A stretch of 64,000 nucleotides of DNA from an uncultured Flavobacteriaceae bacterium (GCA_905182295.1 CAJJAZ010000004.1:1-64000), one strand, 5' to 3'. Shown: positions 25,450-34,654, counted from the stretch's first letter. The notes: generated by a model not told the origin, from the letters alone. A program made the numbers and translations.

Positions 25450-26100
25450 ATGAAAAAGACTACTGCCAGACAAATTGAACCGAAAACAAGTTTTGCTATT
25501 GGATTGATTTGGCTATTCAATATTACTGCAATCATAGGCATTGGTCTGGGATTTCAAGAGTGGTTTATTGAGAAAACATATGTAAATATGCTTCTTTACA
25601 CCGTTTTTTTAATCGCCTTATTTCCAGTAAATACATCTAGAAATATCTTTCTTTTCACCATAGCATGTCTAATCGGCATGTCTAGTGAATGGATAGGTGT
25701 GCATACCTCTTGGCTATTCGGCAGCTATTACTACGGAGAAAATTTAGGTATTAAATTAGGGGGAGTGCCGCTACTTATTGGTGTAAATTGGGCAGTACTT
25801 AGTCTAATCTCGGCAGATCTTGTAAAAAAATTAAACACCTCTAAATACTATAAAGCACTACTTGCTGCAAGTCTCATGGTGGGCTTAGACCTATTAATGG
25901 AATACGCAGCGCCTTCGCTAGACTTTTGGTACTTTGACGGAGAAATAGTTCCAATAAAAAACTACCTAAGCTGGTTTGCGGTGGCTTTTATAATTCAGCG
26001 CATCATAAACGACAGCTACACCGATGGAAATCGAAAGTATTCGTTGCACCTACTACTGAGCCAGTACGCTTTTTTTACCGCTTATTTATTGCTTCAATAA
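25450..26100 (+). CDS. cruF: CruF-like carotenoid 1',2'-hydratase (DUF422)
   Basis: 216 residues, a multi-pass membrane protein with at least six hydrophobic helices. The segment EWIGVHTSWLFGSYYYGENLGIKLGGVPLLIGVNWAVL is the hallmark of the CruF/DUF422 family, and the ASLMVGLDLLMEYAAPSLDFWYF segment holds its conserved acidic residues. CruF adds water across the 1',2' double bond of the acyclic psi-end of gamma-carotene. It sits 119 bases after crtD. Its last 15 bases overlap the convergent thioredoxin-fold gene. Confidence 0.88.
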   Translation: MKKTTARQIEPKTSFAIGLIWLFNITAIIGIGLGFQEWFIEKTYVNMLLYTVFLIALFPVNTSRNIFLFTIACLIGMSSEWIGVHTSWLFGSYYYGENLGIKLGGVPLLIGVNWAVLSLISADLVKKLNTSKYYKALLAASLMVGLDLLMEYAAPSLDFWYFDGEIVPIKNYLSWFAVAFIIQRIINDSYTDGNRKYSLHLLLSQYAFFTAYLLLQ

Positions 26101-26640
26101 AGAAGACAAGCCCGCAGTAAAATCAGGTTTATCCCAATCACTAATTCGCGAGGTTTCTACCACTATATTACCTTTTGCGCTAATGACATAGCTGGTTCCT
26201 AATGCCATACTTTTAAATGGACTTTTATCTTTCACTACCCTATAAGTAATAGGAAATGAAAAGTCTTGGTTTTTAATGAACTGCTCTACAGGATCACGCT
26301 CCTCATCTGTAACAATAAGGAACACAATGTGATTACCAAAACGTTTATAAAGCCTTTCAATACTCTCAAGTGAAGCTTTCGAAGGCAAATGCCAAGACGC
26401 CCAAAATGACACAAAAATAACCTTGCCTTTAGATTGTTCCAAAGAAAAAAAATCCCATTCCTTGTCTTTTAACCTCCATTGATAGGTAGGGATTTCATAT
26501 TGATCTTCTATACTTAAAAAGCGGGGCGTTGGTGCCAGAAATTTGGTCAATAATAATTTACCTTGGCTCCCCAGTGGTGAATACATGAGTAACAACACTA
26601 GCCCAATAGCTATAAGTATGAGAGCAGATTTTAACTTCAT
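26086..26640 (-). CDS. TlpA-like thioredoxin-fold protein lacking both active-site cysteines
   Basis: 184 residues from the ATG at 26640 (MKLKSALILIAIG). One N-terminal membrane anchor or uncleaved signal, then a thioredoxin fold: KGKVIFVSFWASWHLPSK (residues 72-89), SIERLYKRFGNHIVFLIVTDEE and the cis-Pro region GTSYVI. In thiol reductases the centre would be WCxxC; here positions 84 and 87 are His and Ser. It therefore cannot act as a thiol oxidoreductase and is probably a binding or chaperone-like protein. The track start at 26700 lies upstream of the acn terminator and is unlikely. Convergent overlap with cruF. Confidence 0.8.
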   Translation of the reverse strand: MKLKSALILIAIGLVLLLMYSPLGSQGKLLLTKFLAPTPRFLSIEDQYEIPTYQWRLKDKEWDFFSLEQSKGKVIFVSFWASWHLPSKASLESIERLYKRFGNHIVFLIVTDEERDPVEQFIKNQDFSFPITYRVVKDKSPFKSMALGTSYVISAKGNIVVETSRISDWDKPDFTAGLSSLLKQ

Positions 26641-26651
26641 AGTATAAAAAT

Positions 26652-26686
26652 AAAAAAACACTCCAAACAATATGGAGCGTTTTTTT
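26652..26686 (-). terminator. Terminator after aconitase
   Basis: On the minus strand the stem (A)CGCTCCA / TGGAGTG(T) with a 7-base loop is followed by a T run; it lies between acn and the TlpA-like gene. Confidence 0.75.
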
Positions 26687-26709
26687 AAAAATGATTGCAC
26701 TACTTATAC

Positions 26710-28977
26710 TTAAGCAGCATTCTCTTTTTTGATTACGTTTAAAGCAGATCCTGCTCTAAACCAACCTATCTGTGAATCATTATAAGTGTGATTTACTTGA
26801 ATGGTGTGAGCAGTTCCATCTGCGTGTTTAATCTCTATAGTCAAAGGTTGCCCAGCTTTAAATGAAGCAATATCTACAAAGTTAAAAGTGTCTTCTTCTT
26901 TGATTAAATCGTAATCAGACTCATTAACAAAAGTCAAGCCTAACATTCCTTGCTTTTTAAGGTTTGTTTCGTGAATACGCGCAAAAGATTTTACAAGCAC
27001 TCCCGCAACACCTAAATGTCTTGGTTGCATTGCTGCATGCTCTCTTGAAGAACCTTCTCCGTAATTATGGTCACCTACTACTATGGTTTTAATGCCAGCC
27101 GCTTTATAAGCCCTTTGTGCGTCAGGCACACCCATGTATTCACCAGTGAGCTGATTTTTTACAAAATTTGTTTTCTGATTAAAAGCATTCACTGCTCCAA
27201 TCAGGGTGTTGTTGGCAATATTATCTAAATGACCTCTAAAACGCAACCATGGACCTGCCATAGAAATGTGATCAGTAGTACATTTACCCTGAGCTTTGAT
27301 CAAGAGTTTCACCTCAGCCAAACTTTCGTTTTCAATTGGCTGGAAAGGTGCTAATAATTGTAATCTTTCTGAAGTAGGACTCACTTTAACTGAAACAACA
27401 GAACCATCTTCATCGGGAGCAATAAATCCAGCATCTTCTACTGCAAAACCATTTACTGGTAATTCAATACCTAAAGGCATATCTAATTTAACCGCTTCCC
27501 CATCTTCATTGATTAATGTGTCATTCATTGGATCGAAATCTAACCTTCCTGAGATCGCTATGGCTGCGACCATTTCAGGTGAACCAACAAAGGCATGGGT
27601 ATTTGGATTACCATCTGCACGTTTAGAGAAGTTTCTATTAAAAGAATGTACTATGGTATTCTTCTCATCGCCTTTAAGATCACTTCTATCCCATTGCCCA
27701 ATACATGGACCGCAAGCATTGGTAAATATAGTAGCACCTACATCTTCAAAAATCTGAAGTAATCCGTCTCTTTCCGCTGTGAATCTAATCTGTTCAGAAC
27801 CTGGGTTAATACCAAAATCAGACTTAGGCTTAATCTTCTTATCAATCGCCTGTTTAGCAATCGAAGCCGCTCTTGTCAAATCTTCATAGGAAGAGTTGGT
27901 ACAAGACCCGATCAATCCCCAATCTACTTTTAAAGGCCAATCATTGGCCTTAGCTTTCTCTCCTAATTCTCCTACAGGAGTGGCAAGATCTGGCGTAAAA
28001 GGACCATTTAAATGAGGCTTTAAAGTATTTAAATCTATTTCTATAATCTCATCAAAGTATTTTTCTGGGTGTGCATACACTTCTGGATCTGCAGTAAGGT
28101 GTGCTTTAACTTCATTTGCAGCGTCTGCCACATCATTTCTATCTGTAGCCCTTAAATAACGTTCCATAGAGGCGTCATAACCAAAGGTAGACGTGGTGGC
28201 TCCTATTTCTGCACCCATGTTACATATGGTTCCTTTACCTGTACAAGACAAGTTTAGTGCACCTTCTCCAAAATATTCGACAATGGCACCAGTACCTCCT
28301 TTAACAGTCAGTATTCCTGCTACTTTAAGAATAACATCTTTGGCAGAAGTCCAACCAGAAATATTACCGGTTAACTTTACGCCTATCAATTTTGGGAATT
28401 TCAATTCCCAAGCCATTCCAGCCATTACATCTACTGCGTCTGCTCCACCTACTCCAATAGCTAACATTCCAAGACCACCTGCGTTAACAGTATGTGAATC
28501 TGTACCAATCATCATTCCTCCAGGGAAAGCGTAATTTTCTAAAACTACCTGATGAATAATACCAGCTCCAGGCTTCCAAAAACCAATACCGTATTTGTTG
28601 GATACAGATTCTAAGAAATTAAATACCTCTTCACTGGTGGCATTGGCCACTTTTAAATCTACAACTGCACCACTTTTAGCTTGAATGAGATGGTCACAAT
28701 GAACTGTTGTAGGTACCGCAACTTTTGGTTTACCAGCCTGCATAAATTGCAACAAAGCCATTTGTGCAGTAGCATCTTGACAGGCAATTCTATCTGGCGC
28801 AAAATCCACATAGTCTTTACCTCTGGTAAAAGCTTTATTTGGTGTGCCATTCCATAAATGGCTATATAATATCTTTTCAGACAAAGTTAAGGGTCTCCCC
28901 ACTAATTCACGCGCTTGATCTACACGCTCTGCCATTTGGGAATACACCCCTTTGATCATATCTATGTCAAATGCCAT
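26710..28977 (-). CDS. acn: Aconitate hydratase, mitochondrial type
   Basis: Citrate-isocitrate isomerisation in the TCA cycle. The [4Fe-4S] cluster ligands are in SCTNSSYED and [10 protein letters not shown]; the swivelling C-terminal domain carries [22 protein letters not shown]. 755 residues is the length of mitochondrial-type aconitases, as is usual in this phylum. It has a 147-base leader region upstream and a terminator after it, so it is a single-gene unit. Confidence 0.97.
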   Translation of the reverse strand: MAFDIDMIKGVYSQMAERVDQARELVGRPLTLSEKILYSHLWNGTPNKAFTRGKDYVDFAPDRIACQDATAQMALLQFMQAGKPKVAVPTTVHCDHLIQAKSGAVVDLKVANATSEEVFNFLESVSNKYGIGFWKPGAGIIHQVVLENYAFPGGMMIGTDSHTVNAGGLGMLAIGVGGADAVDVMAGMAWELKFPKLIGVKLTGNISGWTSAKDVILKVAGILTVKGGTGAIVEYFGEGALNLSCTGKGTICNMGAEIGATTSTFGYDASMERYLRATDRNDVADAANEVKAHLTADPEVYAHPEKYFDEIIEIDLNTLKPHLNGPFTPDLATPVGELGEKAKANDWPLKVDWGLIGSCTNSSYEDLTRAASIAKQAIDKKIKPKSDFGINPGSEQIRFTAERDGLLQIFEDVGATIFTNACGPCIGQWDRSDLKGDEKNTIVHSFNRNFSKRADGNPNTHAFVGSPEMVAAIAISGRLDFDPMNDTLINEDGEAVKLDMPLGIELPVNGFAVEDAGFIAPDEDGSVVSVKVSPTSERLQLLAPFQPIENESLAEVKLLIKAQGKCTTDHISMAGPWLRFRGHLDNIANNTLIGAVNAFNQKTNFVKNQLTGEYMGVPDAQRAYKAAGIKTIVVGDHNYGEGSSREHAAMQPRHLGVAGVLVKSFARIHETNLKKQGMLGLTFVNESDYDLIKEEDTFNFVDIASFKAGQPLTIEIKHADGTAHTIQVNHTYNDSQIGWFRAGSALNVIKKENAA

Positions 28978-29124
28978 TCGATTTTGGTATTTAAGTTAAT
29001 GCTTGTAAAAATAGTAAAAAGTGAGGAGTTCAGTAGCAAGAAATCGTTTTCGAAAGAGGTTTATTAAAATATTATTAAGAAACAGTCGTGTTTTTAATAA
29101 ATCATCAACAAACAATAGGAGAAA

Positions 29125-30603
29125 TTATTCTTTTACCCAGTTATTTGAGAAATCACAGTCTCTATTAGACTTACTTACACTAATGTAGGTGTCCTCAATG
29201 TGGGTTCCACGCCAATCATTAATTGCTTTTAATTGTTTTTCTGTTTTTGCGAGCTCTTGAATTTTCATATAATCTCTTGCAAAATCTGCCGTGTGCTCTT
29301 CATACCTATTAGAGATTTTTAATATTTTGTATTTGGTCTGACCCCCTCTTGGATCTGGCTCTTCTATGGGGAAAGATATTTCATTGTCCTTTAGGTTACT
29401 TACTTGTTTGTAGAGACTTGGATCCATTTTAGTTAATTCAAATCTCGAATCGTAATTGGTGGGATTTCTAAGTACACCGCCGTCAAACTTGGTCTCCTTT
29501 TCATCAGAGAAGTTCAAAGCTGCTTCTGCAAAAGTAAAAGCGCCTTCCTCAATCTTCTTCTTTATGTCTTTCAATTCATTAACAGCCTCTTTTACCGCAG
29601 CACTAGGCACTTCTGGCACCATTAAAATATGTCTCAAATCCAATTCTTGTCCTCTTATTTTTTCAATATAGATAATATGATATCCGAAGGGGCTTTCAAA
29701 TGGTTCTGAAATTTCACCTTCTTGCAAAGAAAAAGCAACATCCTTAAATTCTTTTACAAAAGGAGTTTCTCTACTCATCGGATAAAAACCGCCTTTAGAT
29801 TTTGATCCGGGGTCTTGAGAGTATAAAATAGCCTTAACCGAGAAACTAGCATTATTATCCTCCACATCTGCTTTTAACTCCTTGAGCTTGTCTATTACTT
29901 TCTGCTTCTCTTCCTCAGGAGCCTGAGGGGTTTTTACAATTTGAGAAATCTCTAATTCTGCACCGAACACAGGGCGTTCATCTTTAGGAATATCATTGAA
30001 AAATTGTCTTACTTCCTCGGGGGTAATTTCAATCTCCTCCACTACCTTAGTTTGCATCCTTTCAGAAAGCATTCTGAGTTTATTAATTTTATAGAGTTCT
30101 TGTCTAAAACTCTCTTCATCTTCTTTCTTATACACCTTAAGCACACGATCTAAAGAGCCTGCTTGTGATACCAATTGCTGTAACTGACGTTCCCCAATAG
30201 CGGCTATTTCGTCATCTGAAATAAGTACACTATCCTGAACTGCTTGGTGGGCAAAAAGGCGGTCTTCCATTAGTTTACCTAAAAGCTGACAACGATTCAC
30301 ATCTTGATCAGAAACTCCTTGACTTTTTAAATCTATCAGGGTTTTTTCAATATCAGACTCTAATATGACATAATCTCCTACTACAGCCGCGATACCATCC
30401 AACTTGATTCTTTTAAAGGCTTGCTTAACTTCAGAAGGTGCTAATAAATCCATTGACTTAGGCGGCTCTACCTGACTGTCTTGCACGGCTAAATTGTCCT
30501 GAGCCATTAAGGTCAATGAACTCATAAATAATAGCGTTGCACTAATAAAACGGTGGTGTTTAATTGTAAATTTCAAGTTCTTTATTTTTAATAGCTTCAT
30601 CAA
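29125..30603 (-). CDS. surA: SurA-like periplasmic peptidyl-prolyl isomerase
   Basis: Periplasmic chaperone/prolyl isomerase for outer-membrane proteins. Signal region FISATLLFMSSLTLMAQ; SurA N-domain about residues 60-180 (VVGDYVILESDIEKTLIDLK); first parvulin domain VFGAELEISQIVKTP to EPFESPFGYHIIYIEKI; second parvulin domain LDLRHILMVPEVPS to PIEEPDPRG. 492 residues from the track ATG, but a TTG at 30576 (MKFTIKHHRF) gives a tidier signal peptide. It overlaps the upstream lipoprotein gene by 44 bases (17 with the alternative start). Confidence 0.9.
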   Translation of the reverse strand: MMKLLKIKNLKFTIKHHRFISATLLFMSSLTLMAQDNLAVQDSQVEPPKSMDLLAPSEVKQAFKRIKLDGIAAVVGDYVILESDIEKTLIDLKSQGVSDQDVNRCQLLGKLMEDRLFAHQAVQDSVLISDDEIAAIGERQLQQLVSQAGSLDRVLKVYKKEDEESFRQELYKINKLRMLSERMQTKVVEEIEITPEEVRQFFNDIPKDERPVFGAELEISQIVKTPQAPEEEKQKVIDKLKELKADVEDNNASFSVKAILYSQDPGSKSKGGFYPMSRETPFVKEFKDVAFSLQEGEISEPFESPFGYHIIYIEKIRGQELDLRHILMVPEVPSAAVKEAVNELKDIKKKIEEGAFTFAEAALNFSDEKETKFDGGVLRNPTNYDSRFELTKMDPSLYKQVSNLKDNEISFPIEEPDPRGGQTKYKILKISNRYEEHTADFARDYMKIQELAKTEKQLKAINDWRGTHIEDTYISVSKSNRDCDFSNNWVKE

Positions 30604-31432
30604 TTATATCTCTTTCTATTTGTCTCAGAAAATCTTGTTTCCTTCTAATTTTCAAAATTTGCTCCAAGGAGGACTTTACATAACTTAAAGGGGCTATGTC
30701 ATTCACCTCTAACACTTCTTGGACTTGACCCAAATATACCCCTAATGAATCCTGTAATTGAAAAAATTGTGATTTTTTTAAATATATTTCTTCATTATCA
30801 AACGCCAAAGGACCTATTTCCTTTACTATTCTATTCAAAGGCACCCAAATAGAGTCGTTTAAATTCAGTTTATTAAACTGGATGCTGATAGAATCTAAAT
30901 ATCGAATATCAACTTGCTCAAAAGTTTTTAACTTTTGAGCAATCAAAGCAATATCACTGTAATTTCTCGGAAGGCTAACAAACCTCAAACGAACTAATTT
31001 TTCTTTCACCAAAAAATTTTGCTGCTCATTGGCATAAAACGCTGCCAACTCATCAGAACCAATCACAGTATCTGATCTAGAATTAACCAATGCCTCTTTA
31101 TAAGCCAATGTATATAAGTCACTTTTATAATTAGACACCAAACGATCAAAGGATTCCATCTTAGAAACGGGCAAATTAATGAGTGATTTCTGTATGAGCA
31201 ATTCTTTTGCAGCCCATTGATTGATATAATCATTGACTATTGCTACTGAATCTTGGGGACTAGCATTCTGATACAAATAGGTTGGAATGTCTTCTAAAAG
31301 CAAGTATTGGTCACCCAACTTAGCTACAACATTCTCTTGAATATCTGAACGTAAAAAAGACTCACAAGACTGCAGGCAAAAAAGCAGGCCCATTAAGCCA
31401 AAAGATATACTCAAAATTTTCCTGTTCTTCAT
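30560..31432 (-). CDS. Lipoprotein with SurA-like N-terminal region, no parvulin domain
   Basis: 290 residues, lipobox LLFCLQSC (Cys23). The region VVAKLGDQYLLLEDI resembles the opening strand of SurA/PpiC N-domains, and the rest is helical with NEQQNFLVKEKLVRLRFVSLP reminiscent of the SurA arm, but I do not find a parvulin catalytic core. It overlaps and immediately precedes surA, suggesting a joint role in outer-membrane protein delivery. A function beyond that is not established from sequence. Confidence 0.7.
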   Translation of the reverse strand: MKNRKILSISFGLMGLLFCLQSCESFLRSDIQENVVAKLGDQYLLLEDIPTYLYQNASPQDSVAIVNDYINQWAAKELLIQKSLINLPVSKMESFDRLVSNYKSDLYTLAYKEALVNSRSDTVIGSDELAAFYANEQQNFLVKEKLVRLRFVSLPRNYSDIALIAQKLKTFEQVDIRYLDSISIQFNKLNLNDSIWVPLNRIVKEIGPLAFDNEEIYLKKSQFFQLQDSLGVYLGQVQEVLEVNDIAPLSYVKSSLEQILKIRRKQDFLRQIERDIIDEAIKNKELEIYN

Positions 31433-31516
31433 CTTGCAAAAATAAAAAATAAGCTGGTCTAAGACTTGTTTATCAACCTAAAATTAGGTTAATTTATGAC
31501 TTAGATCGATAATTAT

Positions 31517-31753
31517 ATGGAAGAAAAAATAAAATTAATTTGGGATTTCAGAGGCCCAAATGGCGCGCCAACTGCAGCACATCATAAAATTCATCTAAAG
31601 GAATTTTGTGAAAAAGAAAATTACTTAGAATTGGAAATGGGCACTTCCCTTGTTTCTGAAATGCACAGCACGGCATATGTTGTGGTTCCAAAAGACCTCA
31701 TGATTGTGTTTAGAGACGCGCTTAGGCCACATAGGGGAGAGAAAACATCTTAA
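31517..31753 (+). CDS. Conserved small protein of unknown function
   Basis: 78 residues (MEEKIKLIWDFRGPNG). No transmembrane segment or signal peptide. Contains a central HHKIHLKEFCEKENYLELEMGTS and a histidine-poor basic tail. It reads as a compact alpha/beta soluble protein; I do not recognise a named family with certainty. It stands alone on the plus strand, ten bases in front of a small lipoprotein ORF. Confidence 0.6.
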   Translation: MEEKIKLIWDFRGPNGAPTAAHHKIHLKEFCEKENYLELEMGTSLVSEMHSTAYVVVPKDLMIVFRDALRPHRGEKTS

Positions 31754-31762
31754 CAATAGCCC

Positions 31763-32008
31763 ATGAAATCTCTTTTAAACAAAACAGTTGGTCATTTTAA
31801 TATCATTGTTTTAACTGCCATAACTATGGTGCTTTTTAGCTGCGGTAGCCATCCTAAAGACTCACCCAAACACCACATGGAAATACGTCCAATTTTGAGA
31901 CTGCCAACCTATTTTTTTAGGGGTGGAACACCCTGTGGAACACCGTATAAATCAAAATCTCCCGCTTCTGTGATTTCCACAGAAACAAACTCGCCTACTT
32001 TTAAGTAA
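31763..32008 (+). CDS. Small putative lipoprotein overlapping rimO antisense
   Basis: 81 residues with a convincing lipoprotein leader (NIIVLTAITMVLFSC, Cys about 30), then a short polar stretch. The last 100 bases overlap the rimO 3' end on the other strand, and those codons look like shadow coding (low-complexity PTYFFRGGTPCGTP). Either a small lipoprotein whose end has drifted into rimO, a truncated longer gene, or a chance extension of a leader. Low certainty. Confidence 0.35.
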   Translation: MKSLLNKTVGHFNIIVLTAITMVLFSCGSHPKDSPKHHMEIRPILRLPTYFFRGGTPCGTPYKSKSPASVISTETNSPTFK

Positions 32009-33231
32009 TACGCACTGGCTTCTATAAGCACTTCATTATCTACGTCCGGTGAATCTGCCTCAGTCCTACCCACAAAATAATTGCCTTCTTTCCTATCTAT
32101 AATACATTGAAAGCAGCGGCCTACTTTTTCTTGGTTTAACTCCCATGAAATCTGGGCTTGAATATCCATAATTTCAGCAGCCCTAGCCTCTTTAATTTCC
32201 TGAGGAACATTGTCTTCTAAAGCATAAGCGTGGGTGTCTTCCTCATGGCTGTAGGTAAAACAGCCCAAACGATCAAAACGGGTGTCTGTAACCCACTGTT
32301 TAAGGGTTTGAAAATCTTCTTCCGTTTCTCCAGGGTACCCCACAATAAGCGTGGTTCTAATCGCCATTCCTGGAACCCTAGATCTAAATTCAGCAATCAG
32401 CGCATCTGTTTTAGCCTTGGTCGTTCCCCTTCTCATACTTTTGAGAATTGGATCCGAAATGTGCTGCAAAGGAATGTCTATATAATTACAAATTTTAGGC
32501 TCCTTTTTCATGAGATCTAAGACCTCTAATGGAAAGCCGGTTGGAAAGGCATAATGTAATCTAATCCAAGAAATACCGTCTACCTTTACGAGTGCCTCAA
32601 GCAATTCTGCCAAGGCCCTTTTCTTGTATAAGTCTAGTCCGTAATACGTTAGATCTTGAGCGATCAAAATAAGCTCCTTAACCCCTTTCGCTGCTAAAGA
32701 CTCCGCTTGAACCACTAAGTCTTCTATAGGGGTACTCTTGTGCTTCCCCCGCATGAGTGGAATAGCACAGAAAGAACAGGGTCTGTCACAACCTTCTGCA
32801 ATTTTCATGTACGCATAATTCTTAGGGGTGGTCGTAATTCGCTCCCCAATAAGCTCGTGCTTATAATCCGCTTCTAAAGCTTTTAATAAATTAGGTAGTT
32901 CTGTAGTACCAAAATAAGCATCTACATTTGGAATTTCCTTTTGTAAGTCTGGCTTGTATCTCTCGCTCAAACAACCTGTCACAAAAACTTTATCTACTTC
33001 TCCTGCCTCTTTTTGAGCCACATAGGAAAGAATTGTATTGATGCTTTCTTCTTTAGCATTAGCGATAAAACCACAGGTATTTATGACCACAATATTCCCC
33101 TCCTTTTCATGAGCCACTTCTTTATTATTGGCTTTCAATTGCCCCATAAGTACTTCAGAGTCATAAATATTCTTAGAACATCCTAGGGTAACTACATTAA
33201 TTTTATTGGTCTTAATAGACTTTGTGCGCAT
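31909..33231 (-). CDS. rimO: Ribosomal protein S12 methylthiotransferase RimO
   Basis: Radical-SAM enzyme that methylthiolates Asp-89 (E. coli numbering) of S12. N-terminal UPF0004 domain with the auxiliary-cluster cysteines (VTLGCSKNIYDSE, INTCGFI, TGCLSERY), the radical-SAM motif CDRPCSFCAIP and the TRAM domain at the end. 440 residues, with a slightly extended C terminus (GVPQGVPPLKK). It is 16 bases downstream of ftsY. Confidence 0.95.
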   Translation of the reverse strand: MRTKSIKTNKINVVTLGCSKNIYDSEVLMGQLKANNKEVAHEKEGNIVVINTCGFIANAKEESINTILSYVAQKEAGEVDKVFVTGCLSERYKPDLQKEIPNVDAYFGTTELPNLLKALEADYKHELIGERITTTPKNYAYMKIAEGCDRPCSFCAIPLMRGKHKSTPIEDLVVQAESLAAKGVKELILIAQDLTYYGLDLYKKRALAELLEALVKVDGISWIRLHYAFPTGFPLEVLDLMKKEPKICNYIDIPLQHISDPILKSMRRGTTKAKTDALIAEFRSRVPGMAIRTTLIVGYPGETEEDFQTLKQWVTDTRFDRLGCFTYSHEEDTHAYALEDNVPQEIKEARAAEIMDIQAQISWELNQEKVGRCFQCIIDRKEGNYFVGRTEADSPDVDNEVLIEASAYYLKVGEFVSVEITEAGDFDLYGVPQGVPPLKK

Positions 33232-33247
33232 ATTGAGAAATAAAAAG

Positions 33248-34207
33248 TTAACTTCTATTGAAGAAGGAATCTACAAATTCATATTTATTAAATACTTGGA
33301 GGTCTTGAATGGCTTCCCCCACGCCAATATATTTAACAGGTATTTGCAATTGATCCGAAATTCCAATCACCACACCGCCTTTAGCGGTACCATCTAGCTT
33401 TGTAATTGCCAAAGAAGTCACCGCTGTAGCTTTAGTGAACTGCTGCGCTTGCTGAAAAGCATTTTGACCAGTAGATCCATCTAAAACCAATAAAACCTCA
33501 TGAGGGGCGCCAGGAATGACTTTGTCCATAACCCGCTTGACCTTAGCCAACTCATTCATTAGGTTTATTTTATTGTGCAGTCGTCCTGCTGTGTCAATAA
33601 TAACGACATCGGCATTTTGCGCCAAACCAGCACTCAAGGCGTCAAAAGCTACTGAAGCGGGATCACTACCCATCTGCTGCTTAATGATAGGCACCCCTAC
33701 TCGGTCTGCCCAAACCACCAGCTGGTCAATAGCAGCCGCTCTAAATGTATCTGCAGCACCCAGCACAACTTTCAGCCCTTTTGCATTAAATTGGTGCGCC
33801 AACTTACCAATGGTAGTCGTTTTACCTGCTCCATTTACCCCTACCACCATAATGACGTGAGGATAATTACTTTGAGGTACACCAAAATCTTCCGCCTCTC
33901 CATGATCGGTCTCAGACAACAGGCCTGCTATTTCTTCTTTTAGAATTTGATTGAGTTCTTCCAAACCAACATATTTGTCTGATTTTACCCGAGCCTCAAT
34001 TCTATCGATAATTTTTAATGTGGTGTCTACCCCTACATCTGAACTGACCAAAACCTCCTCTAAATGATCTAGCGTTTCTGCGTCTACGGTAGTTTTACCA
34101 ACGACGACCTTCTCTAATTTATAGAGAAAAGAAGATTTGGTTTTTTCTAAACCTTTGTCCAAGGTCTCTTTTTTGTCTGAAGAGAAAATTTTCTTAAAAA
34201 AACTCAT
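33248..34207 (-). CDS. ftsY: Signal recognition particle receptor FtsY
   Basis: SRP receptor GTPase that hands nascent membrane proteins to the translocon. The N-domain (SFFKKIFSSDKKETLDKGLEKTKSSF) is followed by the G-domain with GVNGAGKTTTIGKLA (P-loop), AADTFRAAA, DTAGRLHNK and TKLDGTAKGG. 319 residues; the acidic N-terminal extension of some FtsY proteins is short here. Next to rimO and downstream of the L28/L33/DUF4295 set. Confidence 0.96.
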   Translation of the reverse strand: MSFFKKIFSSDKKETLDKGLEKTKSSFLYKLEKVVVGKTTVDAETLDHLEEVLVSSDVGVDTTLKIIDRIEARVKSDKYVGLEELNQILKEEIAGLLSETDHGEAEDFGVPQSNYPHVIMVVGVNGAGKTTTIGKLAHQFNAKGLKVVLGAADTFRAAAIDQLVVWADRVGVPIIKQQMGSDPASVAFDALSAGLAQNADVVIIDTAGRLHNKINLMNELAKVKRVMDKVIPGAPHEVLLVLDGSTGQNAFQQAQQFTKATAVTSLAITKLDGTAKGGVVIGISDQLQIPVKYIGVGEAIQDLQVFNKYEFVDSFFNRS

Positions 34208-34241
34208 TTGGTTTGTTCTGGTGGGTAAAGATATAAAACAA

Positions 34242-34276
34242 AAAAGCTACTCTCTAATAGAAAGTAGCTTTTAGTA
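34242..34276 (-). terminator. Terminator after the rpmB-rpmG-DUF4295 genes
   Basis: AAAAGCTACT / AGTAGCTTTT stem with an 11-base loop, T run on the minus strand. Separates these genes from ftsY. Confidence 0.7.
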
Positions 34277-34291
34277 TGCGCTAAAATGCGA

Positions 34292-34444
34292 TTATTTCTT
34301 AGACAACCATTGGTCTACTAATTCAGGAGCCATAACAGACTCTGCAAAAGTATAGGCGCCGCTCTTTGGAGAACGAACCATTTTGATAGCTTTGGTTAAT
34401 CTTTTCGAACTTGTCTGTAGGGATGCTACTGTCTTCTTTGCCAT
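34292..34444 (-). CDS. DUF4295 protein
   Basis: A 50-residue basic protein, too short for the ORF track, read by hand: MAKKTVASLQTSSKRLTK, KMVRSPKSGAYTFAESV, ending LVDQWLSKK. The DUF4295 family is found in Bacteroidota next to L33 and L28, so it may be ribosome associated. It starts six bases after the L33 stop. Confidence 0.85.
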   Translation of the reverse strand: MAKKTVASLQTSSKRLTKAIKMVRSPKSGAYTFAESVMAPELVDQWLSKK

Positions 34445-34450
34445 GGCTTA

Positions 34451-34633
34451 TTATTTTATTTCTTTATGAACAGTCATGCGCTTTAGAATTGGATTAAATT
34501 TCTTAATCTCCATTCTGTCTGGCGTGTTCTTTTTATTTTTTGTTGTAATGTATCTAGAAGTTCCAGCAACACCAGATTCTTTGTGCTCTGTACATTCTAA
34601 AATAACCTGAATTCTATTGCCTTTCTTAGCCAT
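34451..34633 (-). CDS. rpmG: 50S ribosomal protein L33
   Basis: 60 residues, [21 protein letters not shown], with [22 protein letters not shown]. The zinc-binding cysteine pairs of the C+ form are absent; a single Cys remains. Sits between rpmB and the DUF4295 gene, 21 bases after rpmB. Confidence 0.95.
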   Translation of the reverse strand: MAKKGNRIQVILECTEHKESGVAGTSRYITTKNKKNTPDRMEIKKFNPILKRMTVHKEIK

Positions 34634-34654
34634 CTTAATTATTCTTTATTAGGA

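Noticed and set aside
27296-27757. ORF antisense to aconitase (153 codons)
   Set aside because: Shadow of a strongly coding gene; composition is Ser/Pro rich, as expected of antisense reading.
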